NCBI RefSeq assembly: GCF_018069875.1
Contig: NZ_JAGQDF010000004.1
Location: 395,164 to 459,163, forward strand
Direction of reading: 5' to 3'
Length of the DNA stretch: 64,000 nucleotides
Origin: Ideonella alba
Lineage (GTDB): Bacteria; Pseudomonadota; Gammaproteobacteria; Burkholderiales; Burkholderiaceae_C
The notes under the pieces are model-generated. The model saw only the letters and a list, made by a program, of their open reading frames with translations, had not been told where the DNA came from and did no database searches. Positions 20,770 through 28,697 of this stretch are shown here, piece after piece. The translations under genes and the position numbers were made by a program. Position 1 is the stretch's first letter; each line of letters starts with the position of its first letter.

Positions 20770-21150
20770 ATGAAGAACGCCATGGACCTGGTGATGGCCG
20801 CCAAGGCACGGGTCAGCGAAGTCTCCGCCGTCGAGGCGCCCGCCGCGCTGCGCGAGGCCGACGTGCTGATCGATGTGCGCGAGGAGTCCGAGTTCGCCGC
20901 GGGCCACATCCCCGGTGCGATCCACGCCTCGCGCGGCCTGCTGGAGTTCAAGCTCAGCAGCAACCCGGCGCTGCAGGCCCGCGACCTGAAGGTGCTGCTG
21001 TACTGCAAGACCAGCGGCCGCGCCGCGCTGGCAGCGGTGGCGATGCAGGAGATGGGCTACCTCAACGTGCGCTCGATCGCCGGCGGCTTTGATGCCTGGG
21101 TGGCCGCCGGACAGCCGGTCGCCAAGCCCGAACAGCCCAACTTCGGCTGA
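20770..21150 (+). CDS. Rhodanese-like sulfurtransferase domain protein
   Basis: This is a 126-residue single-domain rhodanese. It shows the CH2A-type motif LIDVREESEFAAGHIPGAIH, then active-site Cys79 in the loop CKTSGRAA. Such proteins carry sulfane sulfur as a Cys persulfide (thiosulfate/polysulfide donors). No signal peptide is visible, so it is cytoplasmic. It begins 12 bases after the transporter stop behind GAGGAG, and so is clearly in one operon with it. Confidence 0.92.
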   Translation: MKNAMDLVMAAKARVSEVSAVEAPAALREADVLIDVREESEFAAGHIPGAIHASRGLLEFKLSSNPALQARDLKVLLYCKTSGRAALAAVAMQEMGYLNVRSIAGGFDAWVAAGQPVAKPEQPNFG

Positions 21151-21192
21151 GGCGCACAGTGGGGGCCTTGAAGCTGCGGCACACTGCGCGGC

Positions 21193-21570
21193 ATGACCGC
21201 CGCCCCGCAACTGCTCGTGGCCTGCCTGTGCGCCGGCTGGTGCACCACCTGCGACGCCTACCGTGCCACCTTTGACGCGCTGGCCGATCGCCATCCGCAG
21301 GCCCGCTTCGTCTGGGTCGACATCGAGGACCATGCCGATGCGCTGGAGGACGATGACGGCCACGCCCCCGACATCCAGAACTTCCCGACGCTGCTGCTGG
21401 TGCAGGACGGCACGCCGCGCTTTTTCGGCACCGTGCTGCCGCATGCGGCGGTGGTCGAGCGGATGCTGGCCGAGGCCGCGCGCGCCGCACTGCCGCGATT
21501 GAGCGACGCCGGCAGCCAGGTGCTGGCGCGCGCCGTGCTGGCGCTCCAGCACTCAGGCGCGCTGGACTGA
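21193..21570 (+). CDS. Thioredoxin-like protein
   Basis: The 125-residue thioredoxin-fold protein has a redox-active pair Cys17/Cys20 in GWCTTC, plus an extra Cys at 11 and 13 (CLCAGWC), and the cis-Pro segment NFPTLLLVQDG. It lacks a signal peptide. It may reduce persulfides made by the upstream rhodanese, but that is inference. The start lacks a Shine-Dalgarno sequence, and a -10-like CACACT ends seven bases before ATG, so it may be leaderless. Its 3' end overlaps the convergent c-di-GMP gene by 18 bases. Confidence 0.88.
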   Translation: MTAAPQLLVACLCAGWCTTCDAYRATFDALADRHPQARFVWVDIEDHADALEDDDGHAPDIQNFPTLLLVQDGTPRFFGTVLPHAAVVERMLAEAARAALPRLSDAGSQVLARAVLALQHSGALD

Positions 21571-23907
21571 GGCCAGCAGCGCCCGCGCCTGCAACCAGGA
21601 CGGCAGCTCCTCGGCCGGCATCGGCTTGCCGATGTGCCAGCCCTGGGCCTCGTCGCATCCCAGCGCGCGCAGGCGTTGCAGGATGGCGGCGTTCTCCACG
21701 CCCTCGGCCACCACGCTCAGGCGCAGGTCGTGGCCCATGCGCACCAGCGCGCCCACCATCGAGGCCTTGTCGGCGTCCTGGTCCATGGTGCGCACGAACA
21801 GCATGTCCAGCTTCAGCTCATCCACCGGCAGGTCGATCAGCTGCGCCAGCGAGGTCTGGCCGGCACCGAAGTCGTCGATCGACAGCCGGAAGCCCTCGGC
21901 CTTGAGCGCATGCAGGGTCTGCAGCGCGCGCTGCGGGTCGTGGGCGATCGCGCTCTCGGTGATCTCCAGGCACAGCCAGGACGGCTCGGCGCCATGGCGC
22001 TGCAGCGCGGTGCGCAGGCGCTGCTGCAGCTCGGGCTTCATCAGGTCGTGCGCCGACAGGTTGACCGAGATGCGCGGCGACAGGCCCTGGGCGCGCAGCA
22101 GCGCCGCCTGGCGCGCCGCCTCGTCGACCACCCACAGCGTCAGCTCGTGGATGAAGCCGGTCTCTTCAGCGAAGGGAATGAACTGCACCGGCGGCACCAG
22201 GCCGCGCTGCGGGTGCTGCCAGCGCACCAGGGCCTCGGCCGCCACCACCTGGTCGTCGCCCAGGCGCAGCTTGGGCTGCAGGTACAGGCGCAGCTCCTGG
22301 CCGCGGATCGCCTGGCGCAGCTCGCCCAGCAGCGACAGCGTCTGGGCGCTGCCGGCGTCGATGGACGGGTCGTAGACCAGCATGCCGGCGGTGCGGCGCT
22401 TGCATTCGGTCAGCGCCAGCAAGGCCCGCGCGAGCAGGGTCTCGGTGTCGGCGGCGTGCAGCGGCGCCACCGCGATGCCGATGCCGGCCGACAGGTCCAC
22501 CGTGGAGCCGTCCAGCACCAGCGCCTGCTCGGTCAGCTGGCGCTGCACCAGGCGCGCCACCTCGCGCGCGCGGGCCAGGTCGGCGCCGGGCAGCAGCAGC
22601 GCGAACTCGTCGCCCCCCAGCCGGGCCACCAGCGGGTGGCGCTCGGGCAGGTCCAGCGCCAGCGCGCGCAGACGCTGGGCCACCTGGCGCAGCACCTGGT
22701 CGCCGGCCGCGCGGCCCAGCACCTGGTTGACGCGCTCCAGGCGGTCGATGTTGAGCATCAGCAGCGCCGCGCCGCCGTCGCCCGGCAGCAGGCGCCCGGC
22801 CTCGTCCTCGAACTGGCTGCGGTTGGGCAGGCCGGTCAGCGTGTCCCAGAAGGCCAGCTGGCGGATGTGTTCGGTGCGCTCGGCAATGCCCTGGCGCATG
22901 CCCTCGAAGGCCTGGGCCAGCTCGGCCATCTCGTCGTCGCTGGCCACGGCCGCCACCGGCGTGGCGTAGTCGCCGCGGCCCAGGCGGCGTGTCGCATCGA
23001 CCAGGCCCTGCATCGGCGCGGTCAGGCGGCGCGCCGTCAGCAGACTGCCCAGCGCGAACAGGCCCAGGCCCAGGCCGCTGACCAGCAGCAGACTGCCCTG
23101 CAGGCCCTCGTAGGGGCGCACCGCCTCGTCGATCGACAGCGACAGCACCATCGGCACCGCCGTGTCACCCAGCGCCGGCAGCTCGACGCGGCGCACCTCG
23201 AGGGCAGCGCCCGACAGCGTCAGCTCCTGCGCCGCCGGGCCGACCCGCAGCAGCGGCGCCAGCGCAGCCGTGCCGCGGGCCGGGCTGAGCGTGCTGGCCA
23301 GCACCTGCTGCGGGCCGATCAGGCTCAGCTCGGCCTGGGCCAGGCGGGCCAGCTCGGGCAGCAGGTCGGCCAGCGGCACGGCGGCCAGCAGCCAGCCGCT
23401 GGGCGCTTCGCCGCGCTGACCGATCGGCACCTTCACCACCTGCGAGGGCAGCTCGCCCAGCCGCACCAGGCGGGCCTCTTGCCAGCGCCCGTCGTCCAGG
23501 CGTGCGGCCTGCTGGGCCAGCGCGGCGGCCTGCGGCCCCACCGCCGCCAGCAGGCGGCCCTGGCGGTCCAGCACCGCGGCCAGGCGCGCCGGCCGCAGGC
23601 GGCCCAGCTTGTCTTCCAGCGCCGAGCGCACGGTGTCGGCATCCACCTCGCCCTGCAGCGTCGACAGCAGGCCGTAGTCGGCGCCCACCGTGGCCGCGGC
23701 GGCCTGCAGCAGCTCGCCGCGCTGGCTCAGCTGCTCGCGCAGCAGGGCCTCGCCGTGCGACAGCCGCACGTCGATCAGCCCGCGCGCGCTGCGCTCGATG
23801 CCCAGGCGGGTCAGCAGCAGCGACACGCCCTGCACCGCCAGCAGCAGCGCGACGAAGACCAGCACGATGCGCCCGCCCAGGCTGCGCCAGAACGGCCGCG
23901 ACTTCAC
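21553..23907 (-). CDS. Membrane GGDEF-EAL c-di-GMP protein
   Basis: This is a 784-residue sensor. A membrane helix at about 12-34 is followed by a large periplasmic sensor region to about 265, a second helix (about 272-295) and a HAMP domain (about 297-350). The GGDEF domain has an intact active site LGGDEFALLL near residue 430, and the EAL domain has EALVRW near 557, the DDFGAG loop and VAEGVEN. Both active sites look intact, so net synthesis or breakdown is open. The start is GTG overlapping the stop of the cupredoxin-like gene (GTGA), which makes it the third member of a coupled operon. Confidence 0.92.
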   Translation of the reverse strand: MKSRPFWRSLGGRIVLVFVALLLAVQGVSLLLTRLGIERSARGLIDVRLSHGEALLREQLSQRGELLQAAAATVGADYGLLSTLQGEVDADTVRSALEDKLGRLRPARLAAVLDRQGRLLAAVGPQAAALAQQAARLDDGRWQEARLVRLGELPSQVVKVPIGQRGEAPSGWLLAAVPLADLLPELARLAQAELSLIGPQQVLASTLSPARGTAALAPLLRVGPAAQELTLSGAALEVRRVELPALGDTAVPMVLSLSIDEAVRPYEGLQGSLLLVSGLGLGLFALGSLLTARRLTAPMQGLVDATRRLGRGDYATPVAAVASDDEMAELAQAFEGMRQGIAERTEHIRQLAFWDTLTGLPNRSQFEDEAGRLLPGDGGAALLMLNIDRLERVNQVLGRAAGDQVLRQVAQRLRALALDLPERHPLVARLGGDEFALLLPGADLARAREVARLVQRQLTEQALVLDGSTVDLSAGIGIAVAPLHAADTETLLARALLALTECKRRTAGMLVYDPSIDAGSAQTLSLLGELRQAIRGQELRLYLQPKLRLGDDQVVAAEALVRWQHPQRGLVPPVQFIPFAEETGFIHELTLWVVDEAARQAALLRAQGLSPRISVNLSAHDLMKPELQQRLRTALQRHGAEPSWLCLEITESAIAHDPQRALQTLHALKAEGFRLSIDDFGAGQTSLAQLIDLPVDELKLDMLFVRTMDQDADKASMVGALVRMGHDLRLSVVAEGVENAAILQRLRALGCDEAQGWHIGKPMPAEELPSWLQARALLASVQRA

Positions 23908-24503
23908 CGCGCGGCTCCCGTCAGGCGCACCGACATCTCGGTGTCACCGGCCACGGCCAGCGGCTGCTCGACGCCCATGCTGCCCGCCGGCAGCACCGGA
24001 TGCCAGGTGCGCAGCCGGTAGCTGCCTGGCGGCACGTCGGCGATCTGCACCACGCCATCGGGCCCGCTGCGGCCGTACCAGGGCGTGTCGGCCACCACGA
24101 TCCAGCCGATCATGCTGTCGTGGATGTTGCAGCCCAGCACCACCACGCCGGGCTTGTCGAACAGCACCGGCTTCTCGGGGCGGCCGACATAGAGCTTGAT
24201 CTCGAAGCGCTTGGATTCGGACACCGAGTAGACATGGTGGCGCACCGTGTCGCGGTTGGGAAAGTCCACCCGCGTGCCCACCGGCACCACCGCCACCTGC
24301 GGCTGGAAGCGCTTGTCCTGCTGGCCCACCTCGGCACTGGCCAGCGGCCTGGGCGCGGTGCGCCCGGTGGTGGATTCGAGCATCACCACCGCGTCCGACA
24401 GCAGCGTGCCGGCCGGGTTCAGCACCGTCACGCGCACGCTGGCCGCCGTCGCCGCGTCCGTCAGGACCGCGGCGGTCAGCAGCAGCGTGGCGGCGCACCT
24501 CAT
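23904..24503 (-). CDS. Secreted cupredoxin-like protein
   Basis: The 199-residue protein has a Sec signal peptide (about 1-21, ending DAATAA). After an Ig/transthyretin-like strand region comes a blue-copper-like site: His89/90 in TVRHHVYS, then Cys125, His128 and Met131 in GCNIHDSMIGW, a set suitable for a type 1 copper centre. Related proteins are annotated as methylamine-utilisation or plastocyanin-like. The C-terminal part (VPPGSYRLRTWHP) looks like a carboxypeptidase-regulatory/Ig strand. It overlaps the lipoprotein gene upstream (ATGA) and the GGDEF-EAL gene downstream (GTGA). Confidence 0.8.
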   Translation of the reverse strand: MRCAATLLLTAAVLTDAATAASVRVTVLNPAGTLLSDAVVMLESTTGRTAPRPLASAEVGQQDKRFQPQVAVVPVGTRVDFPNRDTVRHHVYSVSESKRFEIKLYVGRPEKPVLFDKPGVVVLGCNIHDSMIGWIVVADTPWYGRSGPDGVVQIADVPPGSYRLRTWHPVLPAGSMGVEQPLAVAGDTEMSVRLTGAAR

Positions 24504-25369
24504 GGTTCGATCGCGATGCTGCGGATCGGACCGCCGTCGCCGATCGGGCCGATCAGCGTGGCGCGGCCGGTGGTCAGGTCGATGCGGTAGAGGCGGCTCT
24601 GGTCGGTGCGCAGCATCGCCAGCGGCTGGTTCTTCAGGTCGGAGATGTCCAGGTCGGCCTCGACCACGCCGTCCACGCCCAGCGGGCCGACGCTCATCAC
24701 CCGGCCGGTGTTGGGCGAGACCGGCGGCACCTTGCTCTCGTGCGAGCCCATCATCACCAGCTGCGCCAGACCCAGGTCGATCGCGTAGTTGGTGGTGACC
24801 TTCTCGTTGTCCTTGTTGTAGGTGTAACCGGCGGCCACCACGCGCACTGTGTGGCCGGCGTGCGGATCGGTGTTGACGTAGCCCAGCAGCGTGTCGGGGG
24901 CGCCGTCGACGACACGGCCGGTGTCGGGGTGCACGCGCAGGTTCTGGCCGGCCTCGGTGACCACGCGCAGGCGGTCGACCGTGGGGTTGAAGTCGATGCC
25001 CACGCGCGCGCCCAGCAGCGGCCAGCCGATGCCCGTGCCCACCGGGCTGGCCGCGCACTGGGCGGTGTCGATGGTGTAGAGCTGGCCGCTGCGGCCCAGC
25101 GCATAGAGCTGGCCACGCGCCACGCGGTAGTCGATGCCCAGCAGCTGCTCGCCCGGCTTCAGGCCGCTGATCGCGCACTGGCTGACCAGGGTCTGCGGTG
25201 CGGCGGCGGCAAAGCCCAGCAGGCGATGGTCAGGGGTCAGCGCTCGCACGAACTCGCCGCCGCTGCCCCCGCTGGCGGCCGGCGGCGTGGCCGGGATCGG
25301 CAGCAGGCTGCAGCCACCCAGCGCCAGGGCGGCGAGTGCGGCGAGGGTCGGGAGCAGGCGCAGCGGCAT
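24500..25369 (-). CDS. DUF4394-type lipoprotein
   Basis: The 289-residue protein starts MPLRLLPTLAALAALALGGC with a lipobox LGGC, so it should be acylated and held at the outer membrane. The mature part is built of repeats such as GQLYALGRSGQLYTIDT, DRLRVVTEAGQNLRVHPDTG and SRLYRIDLTTGRATLIG. These are characteristic of DUF4394, a beta-propeller-like family. It may be an extracytoplasmic sensor or scaffold for the coupled cupredoxin-like and c-di-GMP proteins; that is inference. Longer upstream reading was rejected because the lipoprotein signal defines the start. Confidence 0.8.
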   Translation of the reverse strand: MPLRLLPTLAALAALALGGCSLLPIPATPPAASGGSGGEFVRALTPDHRLLGFAAAAPQTLVSQCAISGLKPGEQLLGIDYRVARGQLYALGRSGQLYTIDTAQCAASPVGTGIGWPLLGARVGIDFNPTVDRLRVVTEAGQNLRVHPDTGRVVDGAPDTLLGYVNTDPHAGHTVRVVAAGYTYNKDNEKVTTNYAIDLGLAQLVMMGSHESKVPPVSPNTGRVMSVGPLGVDGVVEADLDISDLKNQPLAMLRTDQSRLYRIDLTTGRATLIGPIGDGGPIRSIAIEP

Positions 25370-25470
25370 GGCGGGTCCTTGATGTGACTGAAAGTAACAC
25401 AGCGCTGTGGGGCTGGACCTTCTGGTGTCGGCATCGGCGCCGGGGTCTTGAGGGTGGCCTGTGGCGTCGG

Positions 25471-27297
25471 TCACTCCTCGCCGAGGAATCCGCCACTCTG
25501 GTGGGCCCACAGGCGCGCATACAGGCCGCCGGCGGCCAGCAGCTCGGCATGCGTGCCCTGCTCGACGATGCGCCCGGCGTCCATCACCACCAGCCGGTCC
25601 ATGGCCGCGATGGTGGACAGGCGGTGGGCGATGGCGACCACGGTCTTGCCCTCCATCAGCCGGTACAGGCTGTCCTGGATCGCGGCCTCAACCTCGCTGT
25701 CCAGCGCGCTGGTGGCCTCGTCCAGCAGCAGGATGGGCGCGTCCTTGAGCATCACCCGGGCGATCGCGATGCGCTGGCGCTGTCCGCCGCTGAGCTTGAC
25801 GCCGCGCTCGCCCACATGGGCGTCGTAGCCGCTGCGGCCCTTGGGGTCGGTCAGGCCCTGGATGAACTCGTGCGCCTCGGCGCGACGGGCGGCGGCGATC
25901 ATCGCCGCATCGTCGGCGTCGGGGCGGCCGTAGAGCAGGTTGTCGCGCACCGAGCGGTGCAGCAGCGAGGTGTCCTGGGTGACCATGCCCACCTGGGCGC
26001 GCAGGCTTTCCTGGCTGACCTGGGCGATGTCCTGGCCGTCCACGAGGATGCGCCCGCCGGCCAGGTCATGAAAGCGCAGCAGCAGGTTCACCAGCGTCGA
26101 CTTGCCGGCGCCCGAGCGGCCCACCAGGCCGATCTTCTCGCCGGGGCGGATGGTCAGCGACAGGTCGTCGATCACGCGCTTGCTGGCGCCATAGCCGAAG
26201 ACCAGGTGGTCGAACACCACCTCGCCGTGCGGCACCTGCAGCGGCTTCGCGTCGGCGCGGTCGACCACGGTGGGCGCGCGCGTCAGGGTGTTCAGGCCGT
26301 CCTGCACGGTGCCGATGTTCTCGAACAGGCTGGCCATCTCCCACATGATCCAGTGCGAGATGCCGTTCAGGCGCAGCGCCATCGCGGTGGCCGCCGCCAC
26401 CGCGCCCACGCCCACCTGGCCCTGGGACCACAGCCACAGCGCGCTGCCGGTGGTGCCCAGCACCAGGCCCACGCTGAGCGCGTGGATCACCAACTCCAGC
26501 GCGGTGACCATGCGCATCTGCTGGTGCACCGTGCCCATGAACTCGTGCATCGCGCTGCGCGCATAGCCCGACTCGCGCTGGGCGTGCGAGAACAGCTTGA
26601 CGGTGGTGATGTTGGTGTAGGCGTCGGTGATGCGCCCGGTCATCAGCGAGCGCGCGTCGGCCTGCACCTGCCCCACCTTGGCCAGGCGCGGCACGAACCA
26701 GCGCAGCGCCGCCAGGTAGCACAGCAGCCAGATGCCGAAAGGCCACAGCAGCGTGGTGTCGAAGCTGCCCACCAGCGTCAGCATGGTGGCGAAGTAGATG
26801 ATGATGAAGACCAGGATGTCGGTCAGCAGCATCACCACGTCGCGCACCGCCAGCGCGGTCTGCATGACCTTGGTGGCCACCCGGCCGGCGAACTCGTCCT
26901 GGAAGAAGGCCAGGCTCTGCGCCAGCATCTGGCGGTGGAAGTTCCAGCGCAGGCGCATCGGGAAGTTGCCGTTGAGCGCCTGGTACTTCAGCAGCGCCTG
27001 CGCGGCCACCAGCACCGTGCTGCCCACCAGCACGCCGGCCAGCGCCAGCAGCTCGTCGCCGCGCTGCGCCCACAGCTGCGCCGGCGGCACCTCGGCCAGC
27101 CAGTCGACGATGCGGCCCATGAAGCCGAACAGGATGGCCTCGAAGACGCCGATCAACGCCGTCAGCGCGGCCATGGCCGCGACGTGGCCGCGCAGGCCAT
27201 CGGAGCAGGCCCAGATGAAGCGGGCCAGGCCGCGCGGCGGCACGGGCGGGATGGCGTCGGGGTAAGGGCGGACCAGCCGCTCGAAGAAGGCGAACAA
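25471..27297 (-). CDS. ABC exporter, fused membrane and ATPase domains
   Basis: The 608-residue half-transporter of the lipid/drug exporter type has six membrane helices (about 35-325) and an ATPase domain. The domain carries Walker A VGRSGAGKSTLVN, signature KLSGGQRQRIAIAR, Walker B ILLLDEATSALD and the H-loop IAHRLSTI. It should work as a homodimer; the substrate is unknown. The start is an unusual TTG at 27297 giving MFAFFERLVRPYP, which is how relatives of this subfamily begin. No ATG or GTG fits. It lies 48 bases after rsmE and may be read from that gene's message. Confidence 0.9.
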   Translation of the reverse strand: MFAFFERLVRPYPDAIPPVPPRGLARFIWACSDGLRGHVAAMAALTALIGVFEAILFGFMGRIVDWLAEVPPAQLWAQRGDELLALAGVLVGSTVLVAAQALLKYQALNGNFPMRLRWNFHRQMLAQSLAFFQDEFAGRVATKVMQTALAVRDVVMLLTDILVFIIIYFATMLTLVGSFDTTLLWPFGIWLLCYLAALRWFVPRLAKVGQVQADARSLMTGRITDAYTNITTVKLFSHAQRESGYARSAMHEFMGTVHQQMRMVTALELVIHALSVGLVLGTTGSALWLWSQGQVGVGAVAAATAMALRLNGISHWIMWEMASLFENIGTVQDGLNTLTRAPTVVDRADAKPLQVPHGEVVFDHLVFGYGASKRVIDDLSLTIRPGEKIGLVGRSGAGKSTLVNLLLRFHDLAGGRILVDGQDIAQVSQESLRAQVGMVTQDTSLLHRSVRDNLLYGRPDADDAAMIAAARRAEAHEFIQGLTDPKGRSGYDAHVGERGVKLSGGQRQRIAIARVMLKDAPILLLDEATSALDSEVEAAIQDSLYRLMEGKTVVAIAHRLSTIAAMDRLVVMDAGRIVEQGTHAELLAAGGLYARLWAHQSGGFLGEE

Positions 27298-27345
27298 GAG
27301 GTGGGCGTGCAGCAGAAAAAGGTCCGCAAGCGTAGCCGAAGCGGC

Positions 27346-28077
27346 TCAGCCGCGCAGCGCGATCCAGCCCAAGGCCGCCAGCGGCGCGGTGTCGGCGCGC
27401 AGCGTGCGCGGGCCCAGCGTCACCGGGGTGAAGCCGGCGCCGCGGGCCAGGGCCTCCTCGGCCGGGCTGAGGCCGCCCTCGGGGCCGCTGAGCAGCAGCA
27501 CCGGGCCCGGGCGCCCGGCCAGGTGATCCGCCAGCCGCTGCGCGTCGGGCGCCAGGCTCAGCACCAGTCGCTGCTGCGCCGGGTCGGGGGCCAGCGCGGC
27601 CAGCCAGTCGGTCAGGGCGTTCACCGGCGCCACCTCGGGCACGCGGCGGCGGCCGCACTGCTCGGCGGCGGCCACGGCCACGCCCTGCCAGTGCGCACGC
27701 CGGCGCTCGGCGCGCTCGCCGCTCAGGCGCAGCACCGAGCGCTCGGTGTGCAGGGGCTGCACCGCAGCGGCACCCAGCTCGGTGGCCTTCTCGACCAGCG
27801 CGTCCATGCGCTCGTTGGCCGGCATGCCCAGCGCCAGCGTGACGGCGCAGGGCAGCTCGGTGTCGGGCGCGGCCCGCTCGGCCAGCACACGCACGCTGAC
27901 CTCGCGCCGGCCCATCGCGGTGATCTCGGCCTGCCACTCGCGGCCGTCGCCGTTGAACAGGGCCAGGGTGTCGCCGGGCTGGCGGCGCAGCACCTGCACG
28001 TGGCGGGCCGCTTCGGGCGGCAGTTCCAGGGTGGCGCCGGCCTGCAGCGGCAGCGCGACATGGTGACGCGTGGACAT
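27346..28077 (-). CDS. rsmE: 16S rRNA m3U1498 methyltransferase RsmE
   Basis: This 243-residue SPOUT enzyme methylates U1498 of 16S rRNA. An N-terminal PUA-like domain (about 1-75, with RHVQVLRRQPGDTLALFNG) is followed by the knot domain with MDALVEKATELGA, LLSGPEGGLSPAE and TLGPRTLRADTA, the SAM-binding knot motifs. ATG 28077 lacks a Shine-Dalgarno sequence. A CACACT hexamer ends six bases before it, so the message may be leaderless. Confidence 0.95.
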   Translation of the reverse strand: MSTRHHVALPLQAGATLELPPEAARHVQVLRRQPGDTLALFNGDGREWQAEITAMGRREVSVRVLAERAAPDTELPCAVTLALGMPANERMDALVEKATELGAAAVQPLHTERSVLRLSGERAERRRAHWQGVAVAAAEQCGRRRVPEVAPVNALTDWLAALAPDPAQQRLVLSLAPDAQRLADHLAGRPGPVLLLSGPEGGLSPAEEALARGAGFTPVTLGPRTLRADTAPLAALGWIALRG

Positions 28078-28120
28078 GTCGCCAGTGTGCCCGATGGCGG
28101 CGCTGCGGCCGCGCGGGCCC

Positions 28121-28612
28121 CTAGAGCAGTTCGCTGAGGCGGCGCACCGAGGCCAGGCCGTGGTGGTCGGCGATGCGGTCCAGGTAGTCCATCGCCAGCG
28201 CCTGCAACTCGGGCGCGCCGGCGCAGCGCTCCAGTTCCAGCGCGAAGCGGTACGAGGCCACCAGGCCCAGGGTTTCGCGGCCGTGGGCATTGAGCGCGTC
28301 GTAGAGACGGCTGTAGCTGCTTTCGCGCAAACGCTGGCGCAGGCGGGCCAAGTCCAGGGGCGCGCTGGCATCGCCCGACGGCGCGGCCGCCGCTGGGGCG
28401 GGCGCCGGCGACGGGGCCGGCGCGAGCAGGCCGGCCTCGACCAGTTGCCTCAGGTCATCCGCCTCGCAGCCCTTGACCTGCGACAGCCAGAAACCCGCCG
28501 GTTTGTCCGGCGAGATGACCAGCAACAGATTGCGCTGGTGGCGCGGCAGGCCCAGCGTGCGAGAGCGGATCTCGTCCTGACCCGCGGTGGTGCGGACAAA
28601 TCGCGTTTGCAT
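28121..28612 (-). CDS. Conserved-looking hypothetical protein
   Basis: This is a 163-residue soluble protein with no signal peptide. The N-terminal part (1-65, RNLLLVISPDKPAGFWLSQV) looks folded. A Pro/Ala linker (about 66-85) follows, then a helical C-terminal region (about 88-163, RLRESSYSRLYDALNAHGRE). I do not recognise the family. It lies 43 bases upstream of rsmE and may share its transcript. Codon use matches the surrounding genes. Confidence 0.65.
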   Translation of the reverse strand: MQTRFVRTTAGQDEIRSRTLGLPRHQRNLLLVISPDKPAGFWLSQVKGCEADDLRQLVEAGLLAPAPSPAPAPAAAAPSGDASAPLDLARLRQRLRESSYSRLYDALNAHGRETLGLVASYRFALELERCAGAPELQALAMDYLDRIADHHGLASVRRLSELL

Positions 28613-28697
28613 GTCCCAACGTCAGGCCCGTGGCTGCCCGTTATCGCTTCACTGTGTGCGCTGCGCTGGCGCTGCTCCCCATGAGCTCAGCGGGCCA

